64,000 nucleotides of DNA from UTCFX2 sp963726375 (GTDB taxonomy: Bacteria; Chloroflexota; Anaerolineae; Anaerolineales; UBA4823), in contig CAVSCE010000009.1 in NCBI GenBank assembly GCA_963726375.1, forward strand, positions 62,001-126,000, written 5' to 3'. Positions within the stretch are counted from its first letter, which is position 1; each line of letters opens with the position of its first letter. Made by a program: the position numbers and the translations under genes. The notes below the pieces were generated by a model. It worked only from the letters and a program-made list of their open reading frames with translations. It made no database searches and had not been told where the DNA came from. This document shows, in pieces, positions 51,628 through 62,413 of this stretch.

Positions 51628-52194
51628 TTAAGATAAGCAAATTGCGGCTACGTAGATCAGATAATAACCGGGGAGGAGATATGTATCCAAAAAGGCAATC
51701 ACAGGGTCTCCCAGGTCGAGGAAAGTACGACCGACCAGTGGAACACCCATTTTTTCCATCCTGTAGCCGGCAAAAACCGCCATGACAATTCCAGCGATGA
51801 AATAACTAAGCCCAACGCCTCCGACCAGCAATTGAGAAAGTGTAATTTTTAATTTTCCAAGGCGGATTGCTTTTGAGCAGATGATGAAACCAACTACGAG
51901 GGCAATCACACATAAAGCAAAGTAAAGCCACATCAGCGGTGTGAAAAAAGAGGGCATTTCCGACCCCTTCAGCAGGATCTTGAAATCGCCCATCCGTTCG
52001 TCGATTATCAGCCCCCAGGGACGAATATGGACCATTCGATTTCCAAATCCTTCGATATCGATCGTCCACCAGGGCATAAACCATGAAACCAGGAACAGAA
52101 CAGTGCCGAGCGCCACCAGAGCCCGGAAAATCAAGGTCCCTTTCTTGCTGCTTTTTTCCTCAGTTTTTTCCGTTAAGTTTTCAGTCCCATCCAT
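51628..52194 (-). CDS. Four-helix membrane protein of unknown function
   Basis: 188 residues, intact. A charged N-terminus (about 22 residues) precedes four hydrophobic segments, the first LVALGTVLFLVSWFMPWW, with a loop of about 40 residues containing MVHIRPWGLIIDER, and a C-terminal LPGYYLIYVAAICLS. Lies on the same strand as the molybdoenzyme operon but 214 nt beyond a hairpin, so probably a separate unit. Not recognised. Confidence 0.7.
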   Translation of the reverse strand: MDGTENLTEKTEEKSSKKGTLIFRALVALGTVLFLVSWFMPWWTIDIEGFGNRMVHIRPWGLIIDERMGDFKILLKGSEMPSFFTPLMWLYFALCVIALVVGFIICSKAIRLGKLKITLSQLLVGGVGLSYFIAGIVMAVFAGYRMEKMGVPLVGRTFLDLGDPVIAFLDTYLLPGYYLIYVAAICLS

Positions 52195-52347
52195 AATGTT
52201 CTTCCGGCTCCTTACTTTTCATTTTGTTTTTTCAAACAATTCGAAACAAATTAGCGTGTAAAGTGAAAGCGGTTTCAATTGCTGTCTGACCGAATTATCC
52301 CCCGAGAGACTACAGTGCCATCAGGGTTCATCTGTTTATTATACAAC

Positions 52348-52382
52348 GAGTGAGGGTCCGGGTGAATTTCGAACCCTCACTC
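52348..52382 (-). terminator. Hairpin terminator after the molybdoenzyme operon
   Basis: Perfect 10-bp arms GAGTGAGGGT / ACCCTCACTC with a 15-nt loop, 26 nt beyond the stop of the iron-sulfur subunit. The 3' flank on the minus strand is T-containing but not a pure run. Confidence 0.65.
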
Positions 52383-52407
52383 TCCAGGTATCATTTACGC
52401 AGGAAGA

Positions 52408-53212
52408 TTACTCCAGCGCAACATCTCCCAGGCCGACGTCGAGCGCAGTGCTGATGTCGGCGATGGTCTTGGTTTTACCTCCGGATTCGATCGCCAGCGA
52501 GTACTTTCCGACCTTCAGTCCATTGAACCAGAAGTCGCCCCAGTGGTTCGTGTCCGCAGTGAAGGTTTCGCCTTCACCGGTCAGGGTGCACTTGGCACCG
52601 ATCACCACTTCGCTCGCGCCTGGATCATAAACGGTCCCGGCGATGAAGCGGTCTGGCAAGGCCTTTATAGAAGACCTTCGTCTTGAGGCCGAACTCCGGG
52701 TGGAGCGTGACGCCTTCAGCCGTCTTGGCGCTGAGATCGGCTTCTTCGCCGAACAGCAGCGCTCCCGTCGGGCAGGCGTCGACGCAGCGCGGCTCCGCCC
52801 AGCCTCGATCCAGCAGGTGGGCGCAGCCGGTGCACTTCTGAGCGACTTGGGAAGCCGTGTTGAAATAGATTACGCCATACGGGCAGGCATCGACGCAGTT
52901 CATGCATCCAGAGCATTTCTGCGGATCAATGATGACCAATCCGTCATCACGCGTGTAGATGGCGCCTTCCACTGGGCAGGACGCCATGCAAGGAGCATCT
53001 TCGCAGTGCTGGCACATCACGGGAACGTAGGTCATTTTGACGTGCGGGACGTTCCCGCGCACGAACTCATGCTGTTTCAGCCAGAACTGCCCGGTCTCGG
53101 GCTGAGATACGGCATACGGGGTCCAGTCATTGCCGCAGTGCTCGTCCTTACAAGCAATCTGGCAGTTGTAGCACCCGTTGCATCTTGTGGAATCAACCAT
53201 AAAGACTTTCAT
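52408..53212 (-). CDS. Molybdoenzyme iron-sulfur subunit with C-terminal Cna-B-like domain, frameshifted
   Basis: About 268 codons. Four cysteine groups are visible: CNGCYNCQIAC, CQHCEDAPCMASCP, CSGCMNCVDACP and CTGC with CVDACP, enough for four [4Fe-4S] clusters. After a break near 52,655 a beta-sandwich follows (FIAGTVYDPGASEVVIGAKC, NHWGDFWFNGLKVGKYSLAI). A ferredoxin-like subunit with this tail is the layout of the pyrogallol transhydroxylase beta subunit (274 residues), unlike ordinary DmsB or NrfC. No signal peptide: it would be exported with the Tat subunit. Its ATG overlaps the catalytic subunit stop (ATGA). Confidence 0.88.
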
Positions 53213-56102
53213 AGCTCGCCTCCGACAACCCAGTTCTTGAATATCAATCCACTGGCAGGATCATAATCCTTTGCAAAAGCTTCAGGATATTTCTGCATCA
53301 GCTCAAAGATGTTAACCTTCTTGACCTCAACCAGGAAGCCGCTGCCAACCTGACCGCCGCAGTTCCTCGAGAGGATTTTCTCCGGGCAGATGAGGTTGTT
53401 GGCGCCGCCGCGATCGATGTAACTGCTCTGCGGACCTTCCGAATTGATGATGATCCACTCTTGCGCCGTGGTCCTGGTAGAGCTGCGCCGGGGATGATTC
53501 TTTCGGTCACATAGGCGCCGCCGAGGACCATACCGCGCTCGTTGTACATGCCGATGATATCTCCCTGCTTGATGCCGCGCTTCTTGGCCTCGATCGGGTG
53601 GATCCAGATCGGCTCGTACATGTAGCCGTCGATGCCCTTGATCTTGCAGGTTGGGATCTCCCGCAGCCAGGGGATGTCATCGTGCTCGGCATGCACTCTC
53701 CAGCGGCCGTGGTTCGACTGGCAGAGAAGCGGATACTTCTTGCCGCGCTCGCCAAGGATGTTGTCCTGGTGGGTTTCGCCTTCCGGGATCCAGTGCGGGA
53801 CAGGTGGGCGCTCTTCGTCATCGGGGAAGTTCGTCTTTAATGAACGAGGATTCATACTCCAACAAGCCCAGTCGGGGTCTTCAAGGGATTCGCCTTCGGG
53901 TCTTCGTAGAAGCCTCTTCCACCCGGCGGGGTCTTCAGCGACTCTTCCCATTTCGGGTCGTACGGAGCGGACCAGAAACCTTTCTCCTTGAACTCCTCCT
54001 AGGTCATCCCGCTCAGCTTCTCGATCTCGCGGGTCTCGTAGGCATACTTCATCCAGTCTTCGACTGTCCTGCCCCAGGTGTACTTTTCCTCCAGGTCACC
54101 GCCCAGCTTCTTGGCGACTTCCCAGGAAACCTCGTAGTCGGTCTTGGATTCGCCGATCGGTTGGACGCCGTCCTGAACCATCCAGACGTTGCCGGCGCCG
54201 GCGCTGATGTCGTATTCCTCGCAGCGGGTCGTGGTCGGCAGGATGATATCGGAGAGCATCGTATCGTCCTCCATCCAGGGATGCTCGGTCAGGATGAATT
54301 CGATCTTTTGATCACGCATTGCATCGACATAGAGGTTGCCGCCGTTCCAGCATGTCGTCCAGCAGGGTGTGTCCGTCCAGATCATGTGGATATCCGTACC
54401 GCCCTCTTCTTTCGGGATCGGGAACTGGAACGGGCGAGACTGGTCGGCTGCCATCAGCCAGGGCGAGCCAATGCCGTGCCAGGTGATCGGTGGATTGAGG
54501 ATCGCTTCATGGATTTCGACCTTGCGGATGATACTGTTTCGGGCGGAAATAATCCTGCGCGACTTCGGTCTCTTCGAGGCCGCGGGCGGGCGCGGGATCT
54601 CCTTCGGTCAGCCTGCGGTCGAAGGCAGATGTTGCCGCCTTTCCCGGGCAAACCGCCGCCAAACGAGTAGCGCGTGCGGCCCGGGGGCTCCATAGCCCTG
54701 CATCCCTTCGGCGCAGGCCTGGATCCGGCACGGTTCGGTCGAATAGGTGCCGCGCATTCCGGGTCCCATGAAACCGGCGATCGAAGTCTTCTTCTTATTC
54801 CAGTTTCGGGCCAGGGCTTTGATCGTCCAGGCCGGGACGCCGCAGCGTGGGGCTGCCCATTCGGGCGTCTTGGGTCCTTCCGGATCGCCTTCTTCGTTGC
54901 CAAGGACGTAAGCCGCAAACTGGTCGAAGCCGACCGTATGGGTTGCGACATACTCCTTGTCGTACGTGTCTTCGGTCAGCCAGACATAGCAGACCGCCAG
55001 ATACAGGGCGGCGTCCTGGCAGGGCAGCACGGGGATCCACTTATTGGCGTGGATCGCCCCGGCATAGTTCAAGTCAGGGGTAATGAAGACCTGTTCGATG
55101 CCGATGTCGGTGAGCCAGTAGCATACCAGGCTGGCAAACTGCTCGTTGAAGCCCCAGGTGGTGGTCTCCGGGTCGGTCGAAACCAGCAGCATCTCGCAGT
55201 TCTCGGCGATGTTCATGGTCTGGTTCGCCATCGGGGCAGAAGTGCCCATTGTCTCCCAACCGGTGACATGCTTACCGCCCCAATACCAGCCTTCCCAGGA
55301 GTCCGCAACCCGGATCTGCACCGTGTAGCTGTTCTGCTCGTCAGGGCCCATGTGCCGCAGGAGCTGAGTCTGGCAGCCGTGAGGTCCGTGGACGCACTTG
55401 CCTTCGCCGTGTCCATCCGCCTGCGCTAGAACTGCGAAATAGCCGTATTTTTCCTGAATGCGCTTGAGCTCGCTGGCAATGATCGTCGTGGCTTCATCCC
55501 AGCTGATCCGCTTGTATTTGCTTTTGCCGCGGTTCTGCGGGTTGATTTTCGCCGGATCGCCGCCGGGTTCCCAGTCGACGCGCTTGAGGGGATATTTGAT
55601 CCGGTTGGGGGAGTAAACGCGCTTCCTGTAGCTCAAGCCGAGCGGGGTCAGAAGCACTTTCTTATAAGGCGGCTCGAGCACTTTGCCTTTGACTTCGATC
55701 TTCCAGGGCTTCAAATAATCCGGACCATAGCCCTCATCTGCGTAATGCAGCGGCCTGGTTCGGATGATCTTGCCGCCTTTGACTTCATGCTTTGCCGGCA
55801 TTCCGTCTCGACCGAAGCCCATCGCGCTGGTCCCTCGGGTGATGGAGAGCTCTTCCTGCACGGCTGGTGCGGCAACCACCATCTCTCCTGTAACAGGTGC
55901 GGGAGCAGCAGGAGCCTGCCCGGGGACAGCGGTCGCTTCTGCGGCTGGTGCAGCTTCCTCGGCTGGTTTATGGTGCGCAGCCGGCGATTACACCACCACC
56001 TACCGCTGCTCCACCGACAACAACCCCAACGCTCTTGAGAAATTCCCTTCTTGAGACTTTCTCGCTCCCCTTTTGTTCGATCTTTTCTTCTTTTTCTTCC
56101 AT
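53209..56102 (-). CDS. Tat-exported molybdopterin oxidoreductase, transhydroxylase-like catalytic subunit, frameshifted
   Basis: About 965 codons. N-terminal Tat signal SRREFLKSVGVVVGGAAVGG followed by a lipobox-like VIAGCAP, then an Ala/Pro linker and the bis-MGD enzyme body of the DMSO reductase family. The usual N-terminal CxxCxxxC motif for an iron-sulfur cluster is absent, as in transhydroxylase. VADSWEGWYWGG carries an Asp-Ser pair that matches the Asp174-Ser175 of pyrogallol transhydroxylase, where Ser binds Mo. Further conserved stretches: VYSPNRIKYPLKRVDW, ISWDEA, STDPETTTWGFNEQ, HPIEAKKRGIKQGDIIGMYN. Breaks near 55,930, 54,640, 54,480, 53,990 and 53,480. Ribosome site AAAGGAGAAG precedes 56,102. 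Reaction unknown. Confidence 0.87.
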
Positions 56103-56141
56103 TTTTTCTTCTCCTTTAAGAAGATTTGCCGGAAACTTGCT

Positions 56142-56192
56142 TTGGGCTGACAATCTTTAACGCTCCTGTCGGAGTGAGCTTTTTCAGCCCAA
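56142..56192 (-). promoter_or_regulatory. Structured leader upstream of the molybdoenzyme operon
   Basis: On the minus strand a perfect 9-bp outer stem TTGGGCTGA / TCAGCCCAA (56,192-56,184 and 56,150-56,142) encloses an inner stem CTCC / GGAG with further pairing GCTC / GAGC. It ends 40 nt before the ATG. No T-run, so not a terminator. It does not match a riboswitch class I recognise. The remaining part of 56,103-56,540 holds no gene and should contain the divergent promoters. Confidence 0.5.
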
Positions 56193-56540
56193 GCTAAAAG
56201 GATTTTGGCACTTAATTCAAAAAATCACTCCATAGGACCTCTTTCTTTGCTGAATGGGGAGAAAATGAGCCAATGTTCTTGATCTCTAATATTATAAAGA
56301 TTTCCGTTCCATCGTACTACACCATGTTGGGCTATTAATGAGCGTAAAAAGAGCATCTTGATCATCCGAATGGGTACCTGAAAGGTATCCTTTTGGATTA
56401 TTTATAGGTTATCGTAATCATAGGCGGATATAAGGGATAGCCATGAGATGGTAAAATAATCAAACCATCACAGCAGGTGCTTGTGCTGGAGAAATGCTTC
56501 CGCATTAAAACCATTCTGGTTAAGAGTATTTGGAGGAACG

Positions 56541-56708
56541 ATGCCTTTTCATCTGGGTCCAACTGAATTGATCATCATCCTGGTGATCGTGATTGTGTTG
56601 TTTGGGGCAGGCCGAATCGGTCGCCTCGGTGGGGATTTCGGAAAAGCGATCAGCGAGTTCCGCAAGGCCGTCAAATCTGGCGACGGGGAAAAGAAGGATC
56701 AAGTGTAG
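56541..56708 (+). CDS. tatA: Sec-independent translocase subunit TatA/E
   Basis: 55 residues. Short N-terminal membrane helix (GPTELIIILVIVIVLFGAG), then the amphipathic helix with GRLGGDFGKAISEFRKAVK and a charged tail. FGAGRIGRL is the TatA hinge. GGAGGAACG precedes the ATG. It is divergent from the Tat-signal molybdoenzyme and ends one base before the next convergent gene. No tatC is seen in the window. Confidence 0.93.
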   Translation: MPFHLGPTELIIILVIVIVLFGAGRIGRLGGDFGKAISEFRKAVKSGDGEKKDQV

Positions 56709-57543
56709 TTATTTCGGTCTGGAGCGCATGCTGGAAATCCAGATCAGGTAAGCCAGAATGACAAGGATGATCACCAGCCCAATCCCAAAGACCAGCACCA
56801 GATTCGTGCCGGACGACCGATGTGCTCGAGGCTGTCTCGACCTGTAGATTGAAGTATCGTGGGGAGCGGCGTGGGCGTTGGTGATTCGCTCGGTGTTGAG
56901 GTCGGGGTTTCTGTCCCATAGAGGAGCTCGAACATGCTGTAAGTCTCTGTGACCTCGAATGGTGCCAGGGTTGCGGTTTCGGTTGGCGTCGACGAAGGTA
57001 GAGAGGCTGTTTCAGTCGGTGCTGGCGTTGGGGTATTCGTTAACAACGGAGGCCTGGTCCAGGTAGGAAGAACTCCGTACAAACCACATTCCGAACAACT
57101 TGTAATCCCGACGTAATTCTCATAGGTGATGATAAATTTATTCAGCGGACCGAATTGAGACAGAGTCGAAAGTGCTTCCTTTCCGAACCTCGGCATCTCT
57201 CAATTGGTAAAATGCCACGATATCCCTGGGATGCTTCTCGAAGATAAAAGGCTTCCCACTTCCGCAAGGCTTTAACCCAAGTTTCTGCTGTCCATTTAAC
57301 CGGTCCGTCAGGAAGACTAGCTGCCCGCAAAGCCTGGAGTAGACCTTATTTTCCCCTACTTTTTCCGGCCTGGTGGTGCGGGTGGCGGTGGCCGCCTTAG
57401 TGCCTCTGGTTGCAAGAGCTGCCGTCCGCCTCGGCCTGCACCCAGTTTGACTGCAATCCAGCAAGTGCAAGGATCAACAAGACGGAGATCAAAGCGAGGA
57501 TCGTCAGTCGGGCGGCGGTTGAGCGTTTGTTTTCAGGCGGCAT
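56709..57543 (-). CDS. Membrane-anchored surface protein with Thr/Pro stalk, frameshifted
   Basis: About 278 codons. N-terminal signal-like helix (RLTILALISVLLILALAGLQ) preceded by basic residues, a globular part containing GITSCSECGLYGVLPTW, a Thr/Pro/Ser-rich stalk (TNTPTPAPTETASLPSSTPT, later TPTSTPSESPTPTPLP), and a C-terminal helix LVLVFGIGLVIILVILAYLI with a basic tail. Breaks near 57,415, 57,180 and 56,820. Function unknown; the layout is that of a stalked surface protein. Confidence 0.7.
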
Positions 57544-57629
57544 CTGGTCGGTTTCCCGGGTCAGGCATTTCGTCGAGCTTAGTATAGCATAGGAGGATTT
57601 TCGTCCCCTTAAAGAGAACCTTTTCCTAT

Positions 57630-58112
57630 TTATTCGACCTCGACCAGGTCCAGGTAAATTGATCTGGACCTGGAGGGAATCGTGATTTTGTCGACTACAA
57701 TCGGAAATTGGACAATTTTCGCTTCGTAGGAATACTCCCCAGGCATGAGCATCGTGACAAAATCCGAGTATGCCCGAACCAAAAAGCTTTTGTACATCGG
57801 TCCAATCATCGTGACTTTGATCTCGTAGGGCAGTTTATTGACGAACCTCACTTTGGTCAAGCCTAGTGTCGGGCTCGGTGGGATCGGAGTTGTGGTTGGA
57901 GACAGCGTAGGCGAGGGTTCGGGAGTTGGGGTGTTCGTCAGAGTGCTTGTTGCGGTCGAAGTGAATGTTGGCGTGGATGAAGGTGTGATCGTGTTCGTAT
58001 AGGTGGGCATCAGCGTTGGCCGATTATAGTAAGGAATCATGCTGCAACCGGTTATATGAATTGCTAAAACAACCGCAGCTATCCAAAACATACCGAATCG
58101 AACATTAATCAC
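57630..58112 (-). CDS. Thr/Pro-stalk lipoprotein
   Basis: About 160 residues. Hydrophobic signal FWIAAVVLAIHITGC with lipobox Cys, then a Thr/Pro/Ser stalk (TPTFTSTATSTLTNTPTPEP), then a beta-rich C-terminal domain (VRFVNKLPYEIKVTMIGPMY; DFVTMLMPGEYSYEAKIV). A longer frame begins upstream, but GTG at 58,112 (with GGAT upstream) or ATG at 58,091 places the lipobox correctly. Function unknown. It shares the stalk style with its neighbour. Confidence 0.7.
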   Translation of the reverse strand: MINVRFGMFWIAAVVLAIHITGCSMIPYYNRPTLMPTYTNTITPSSTPTFTSTATSTLTNTPTPEPSPTLSPTTTPIPPSPTLGLTKVRFVNKLPYEIKVTMIGPMYKSFLVRAYSDFVTMLMPGEYSYEAKIVQFPIVVDKITIPSRSRSIYLDLVEVE

Positions 58113-58340
58113 AGGATTATTATCCACACTATACCGCCAGCAGACCAATATTATACTCTGAACGGTAAACCTGTCTTCGATCTCGAATTCACCTCCATAA
58201 CCCCCATTCAATAGAATGATTACTTTTCGTTCTGGTAGATACGTCGGCTGAGATTTTATCAATTTTTCGCGTGAACCGGCTGCACGCAAACAAGCAGTTT
58301 TAAAACCAAGCAGCGGCCAAAGTATATCGGGGGGATCACC

Positions 58341-58368
58341 AGCCTCGTAGAGTCAAATCTACGAGGCT
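58341..58368 (-). terminator. Hairpin after the C25 peptidase gene
   Basis: Perfect 10-bp arms AGCCTCGTAG / CTACGAGGCT with an 8-nt loop, 9 nt beyond the stop at 58,377 on the minus strand. No T-run follows. Confidence 0.55.
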
Positions 58369-58376
58369 ATCGCAGC

Positions 58377-61300
58377 TTACCTGATCACGATCGGCAGCAT
58401 GATGGCGAATTCGGTTGCGCCGGAGGTGATATTACTGCCGATCTGACCGCCAGCATTGGACGCCCACAGCCGATAGTAATACGTGGAGTCGGAAGCAAGG
58501 CTGGCGTCCACATATTGGGTTTCACCATCTCTAAGTTCCGCGACTAACAACCAGTTGTCCAAACCGTCGATGGAGCGCAGCAGCTTATAACCTGTTTGCC
58601 CGCCAGCGCTGGCTGTCCAGTTCAGCCTGATCGATTTATATGTGGGATTCGATGCTGCAAGAGTCATGGCTGTGGTTGGAGAGCAAACTGCGTCAACCAC
58701 CTGCGGAGCTGGCCAATCCGACTCGCCGCTGGGGTTTATCGCCACGACGTAATAGTCGTAAGCTGGTCCGCAATCCACGTTCAGGTCGCGGTAAGCGTAC
58801 TGATCAGGCGGGAGATTGACGACCCAATCGGGCACGCCATTGTGCAAGGCGCGCTGGAGCACATATTCGGTCGTGCCCTGACCAGGATCGGTCCATGTCA
58901 GATTCACGACGCCTTGCGGTCCGTAAACAGCGGAGAAAGACGGGTCGCAGGGGGTTGTGATCGTCTCCAAGATATCACTGGCCGCTTCTCCACCGGTGTT
59001 GAATGCCTGGATGCGGTAGGAGTAAGGCGTCCCGCAGGTCAGGCCGGTGTCATCAAAGACGGCGGCATTTTCATCGACGCTGCCGACTGTAGACCAGTCA
59101 GCGCCGCCACCGCCGCTGCGCTCGATATGGAAGCCGTCCTCGTTGTCACCCTCATCCATCCAGGCCAGGCTGAGGCTGGTCTTGTGAATAGCGGTGGTTT
59201 GCAGGCCGACTGGAGCATGCGGTGCGCATTCCGCAGTCCATTCGCTGATTTCTTCGCTGTAATCTCCGCTGCCGCTCGCATTGAACGCCTGCATCCGGTA
59301 TTCGTTGATCGTGCCGCAAATCAAATCGGTATCATCAAAAGATGTGGCATTCGCCGCAAGTCTGGCAACTGGCAGCCACGTTTTTCCGCCGCTGGGTTGG
59401 TAGTAGGAGCGTTCGACATTGTAGCCATCCTGGACTTCTTCCGAGAGCGGCAGCCAGGTGATAGTGATGGCTGTCTGCGAATGTGCCCGGGCATGGATAC
59501 CGCCGAGCTGGACCTGGTTTGCAGGGCAGGGAGACGGCAGAAGTGGGATCGACGTATAGCGAGAAGGTTGGCGGGGTGGGGAACACCGAGCGGATGCTGT
59601 AATAGTAGGTCGTTCCGCACGTCAGGCTGGTATCGGAATAGGTGTGCGTTGGCTCCGCCACGTTGGCGAGCGGCTGCCAGTTCATCGTCCTGCTCAAGCC
59701 AACCGAGCGGATCAGCTGATAACCGGAGGGCGTACGTCCGTATGCCGGGTCCCAAGACAGGTTGATTTGGGTCATCGAAACTGGGGTCGCTCCGAAGTGA
59801 ATTGGTGAGCTGGAATCGCAAACCGCCGTCGAGCCAGTCTCGGTGCTGCTGTAAGCTGAATTCAGCGTATTGAAGGCGTAGACGCGAAAGGTGTAGCTTG
59901 TGCCGCAGACCAAACCGGTGATGTGGGTGGATGTTTGGTCAGGTCCCAGGCTGGCAATAGGAATCCAATCCGAACCACTCTGGCGCTCGATCGTAAACCC
60001 GTACTCGTTTTGGCTGTTGTCCATCCAGTTGAGGCGAATCTCCGTTTTGAAAAAATAGTTCGATTCAGCCGTCAGATTTGTGGGCGCGGCAGGAGGCGTG
60101 CAGCTGGCAGTGCTGGTCAGAAGGTCGTCGCTGGTTGTGCGCCCGCCGTTATTGAATGCCACGACCCTGTGATAATAGAATGCACCGCACTGCACCTGTG
60201 GATCGTAATAACCTGTCGTATCCGCTGCTGAAGTATTCCGCTTTACCCATTCGCCGGCGAGCGGCCTGGCCCACACTTCAAAGCCGTCTTCTCTGGTCGC
60301 GGCAGTGCTGCTGTCTGTCCATGACAGGTTAACCAAGGTTTCATCAAGCGCGCCCTGGGTTACTATTGGCTTTACCGGCGGGCACATCTGAGAGAGAACT
60401 TTCACCAGGTTGCTAGACGGGGAATCCCCTGAAATATTGGTTGCATTGACAAAGTAGTTGTAGTTTGTATAGCACTGGGCTGTAGAATTTGCCCAGGAGG
60501 TCAAATTAGGACCCACTTCTCCTACTAACTGCATGCCTCCGTAGAAGCTACGGAAAATCTGAAAACCGGTTTCCGTGCTGGAATTGTCGTGCCAACTCAG
60601 CACAACATGCGCATTCTGAATCGACGCCGTCAGATCACTTGGGGCAGCCGGTTTGCAGGGATCCGCAGCCACCTGAATGGTGTTGCTGTCAGCAGATACC
60701 GTCGAGCGGTTTACTGCCTGCACCTTTATGTTATAAGTCTTGCCGCAGCTGGTCTGGCTGAGCGCCGAGAAAGCCACCGTATTGCGGGGAGCCTGGACAG
60801 TCACGGTTCCGCTCATATCGGTCGGAGACAGGGTGAGGCGGTAATACTCTTTGAGGTTGCCGTTATCGGTCCAGTGAAGGTTAAACGGCTGGTGACCGCT
60901 CGGGTCCAGGGGATCGGCGTACAGGTCGGAGGGATTGTTGATTTCGTAGACGGCGGGTTTTACAAAAAATACCAGCGTTGGGTCCCCGAATAAGTTATAA
61001 GCGAAGAAGTTCTGCATTTCATTCCACGAGTGCATGGTAAACAGCGTCTTGGCCAGCGGCAGCGCCTGTCCGGCAGGATAGCCTTCCATCAGGTACTTAA
61101 TATAGTTGTATCCGAGGCTGGCTTTGCTGTCATAGGTGTAGGGCAGCCCGTCGACCGTGTCCAGGTCAGAGCCCATCGTCCCGCGCGTCCCGGCCACCGT
61201 GGCGATGGCGCCCTTCCGCAGCAGGCTGTAGGCGAAATTATCCGAATCTTCAATATAGGCATTGGCGCAAGCCGCGTGGAAGGTGAATGCAGGCTGGCTG

Positions 61301-62413
61301 TCATTCAGAGCTGGCAGATCGCTGTTTTCGATCAGATAGTAAGGCAGCTCGCACGGAATGGTTGAAGTTCCATAACCTACCGCGATGCCCGAGGAATTGC
61401 CGTGCCCGGCGGCCACCATCAGCCCTACCGGGTTGATTGACCAATAGTTGACCGCCGCATCTTTACTGACATCCTGGTCATGACGGAAATGTTGAAACCT
61501 GGTTGCAGACATCTGAGGTGGGGTGATTTATATAAATTCTGTAAGAAGAGATGCCGTTGGGAGCCATTAGGTTTGTTTCCAGAACGTATCCCATCACAGC
61601 TTCATCATATGTGGGGTTGTTATAGACCATCGGGAACAGCGCCTTGTTCTGCCAGGCCTGCCGCTGGGTGATGCTCTGATAAGCGATCAGCTTGTCTAGG
61701 ATATGGTTCAGGGCGGCGTAATCGGCGTTGTACACCGGGATGCGCCCAACGGACACATCAGGGTAAAAATTCAGCCCGCCGGCGCCGATATCGCCTGCCT
61801 GGCCATTGCCCTCTGCTTCGCCAGCATAACCGTTGCCGTTCAGATCCCAGTTGCCGGTCAGGTTGGAAAAGTAAGCGTCGGTGGGCACCATTTCCCAGGG
61901 ATTATTCGTTGTGGGTTGGGCATTCGTCAGGTGGTTAGGCCATGTGTCCTTCATTGGCACATCCCCAGTTGCCACCCGAGGATCGCCCACCAGCAGGACA
62001 TATTTCAAGCCCCAGGCGAGATAGATGGATTTAAGAAAGGAGCGGATGCGGTCCGCCCGAGTGAAACCCGGATAAAGGTATAGCTCACCTACATCCTGGA
62101 TGAATACATTGTAGCCATGCTCGGTCATGAAATCTGCATACGCTTCGATGTTGGAGTTAGACCTGATCAGAGACGTTGTGAGGATCAGATAGTCGACTGC
62201 GACCTGGGGATTGTTGGAGATCGATTGGGTCTCGTCCGGGGGCAGTACTTGAACAGCGGACGGTTGATTTAGCTTCTGAGCGAGAGCGGCATCGGTCTTC
62301 ACGACAGAACTGGCCAGGATTGGGTCGGTTCCAGTCAGCAAGACAGCCAGCAAGAAAAGGGCAATTAAACCCTTGAACGAACTGGAAAGGAGAGAGCGCT
62401 GGATTTGTATCAT
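58377..62413 (-). CDS. Secreted gingipain-like (C25) cysteine peptidase with FN3 repeats, frameshifted
   Basis: About 1,345 codons. Signal peptide (LIALFLLAVLLTGTDPILAS), then a C25 peptidase domain: YVLLVGDPRVATGDVP, VSVGRIPVYN, catalytic His in AAGHGNSSG, and the probable catalytic Cys in FHAACANAYIED. From about residue 490 onward, eight fibronectin-III-like repeats of 90-100 residues follow, each with a W-x-D strand and an FxIxR strand, as in LSWHDNSSTETGFQIFRSF and LNWMDNSQNEYGFTIERQSG. It ends FAIMLPIVIR. Breaks near 61,490 and 59,540/59,330. GGAG precedes the ATG. Probably a cell-surface or secreted protease. Confidence 0.85.

Noticed and set aside
56142..56192. Moco riboswitch before the molybdoenzyme
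   Set aside because: The stems do not fit the Moco RNA arrangement I recall, and length is short. Kept only as an unclassified structured leader.
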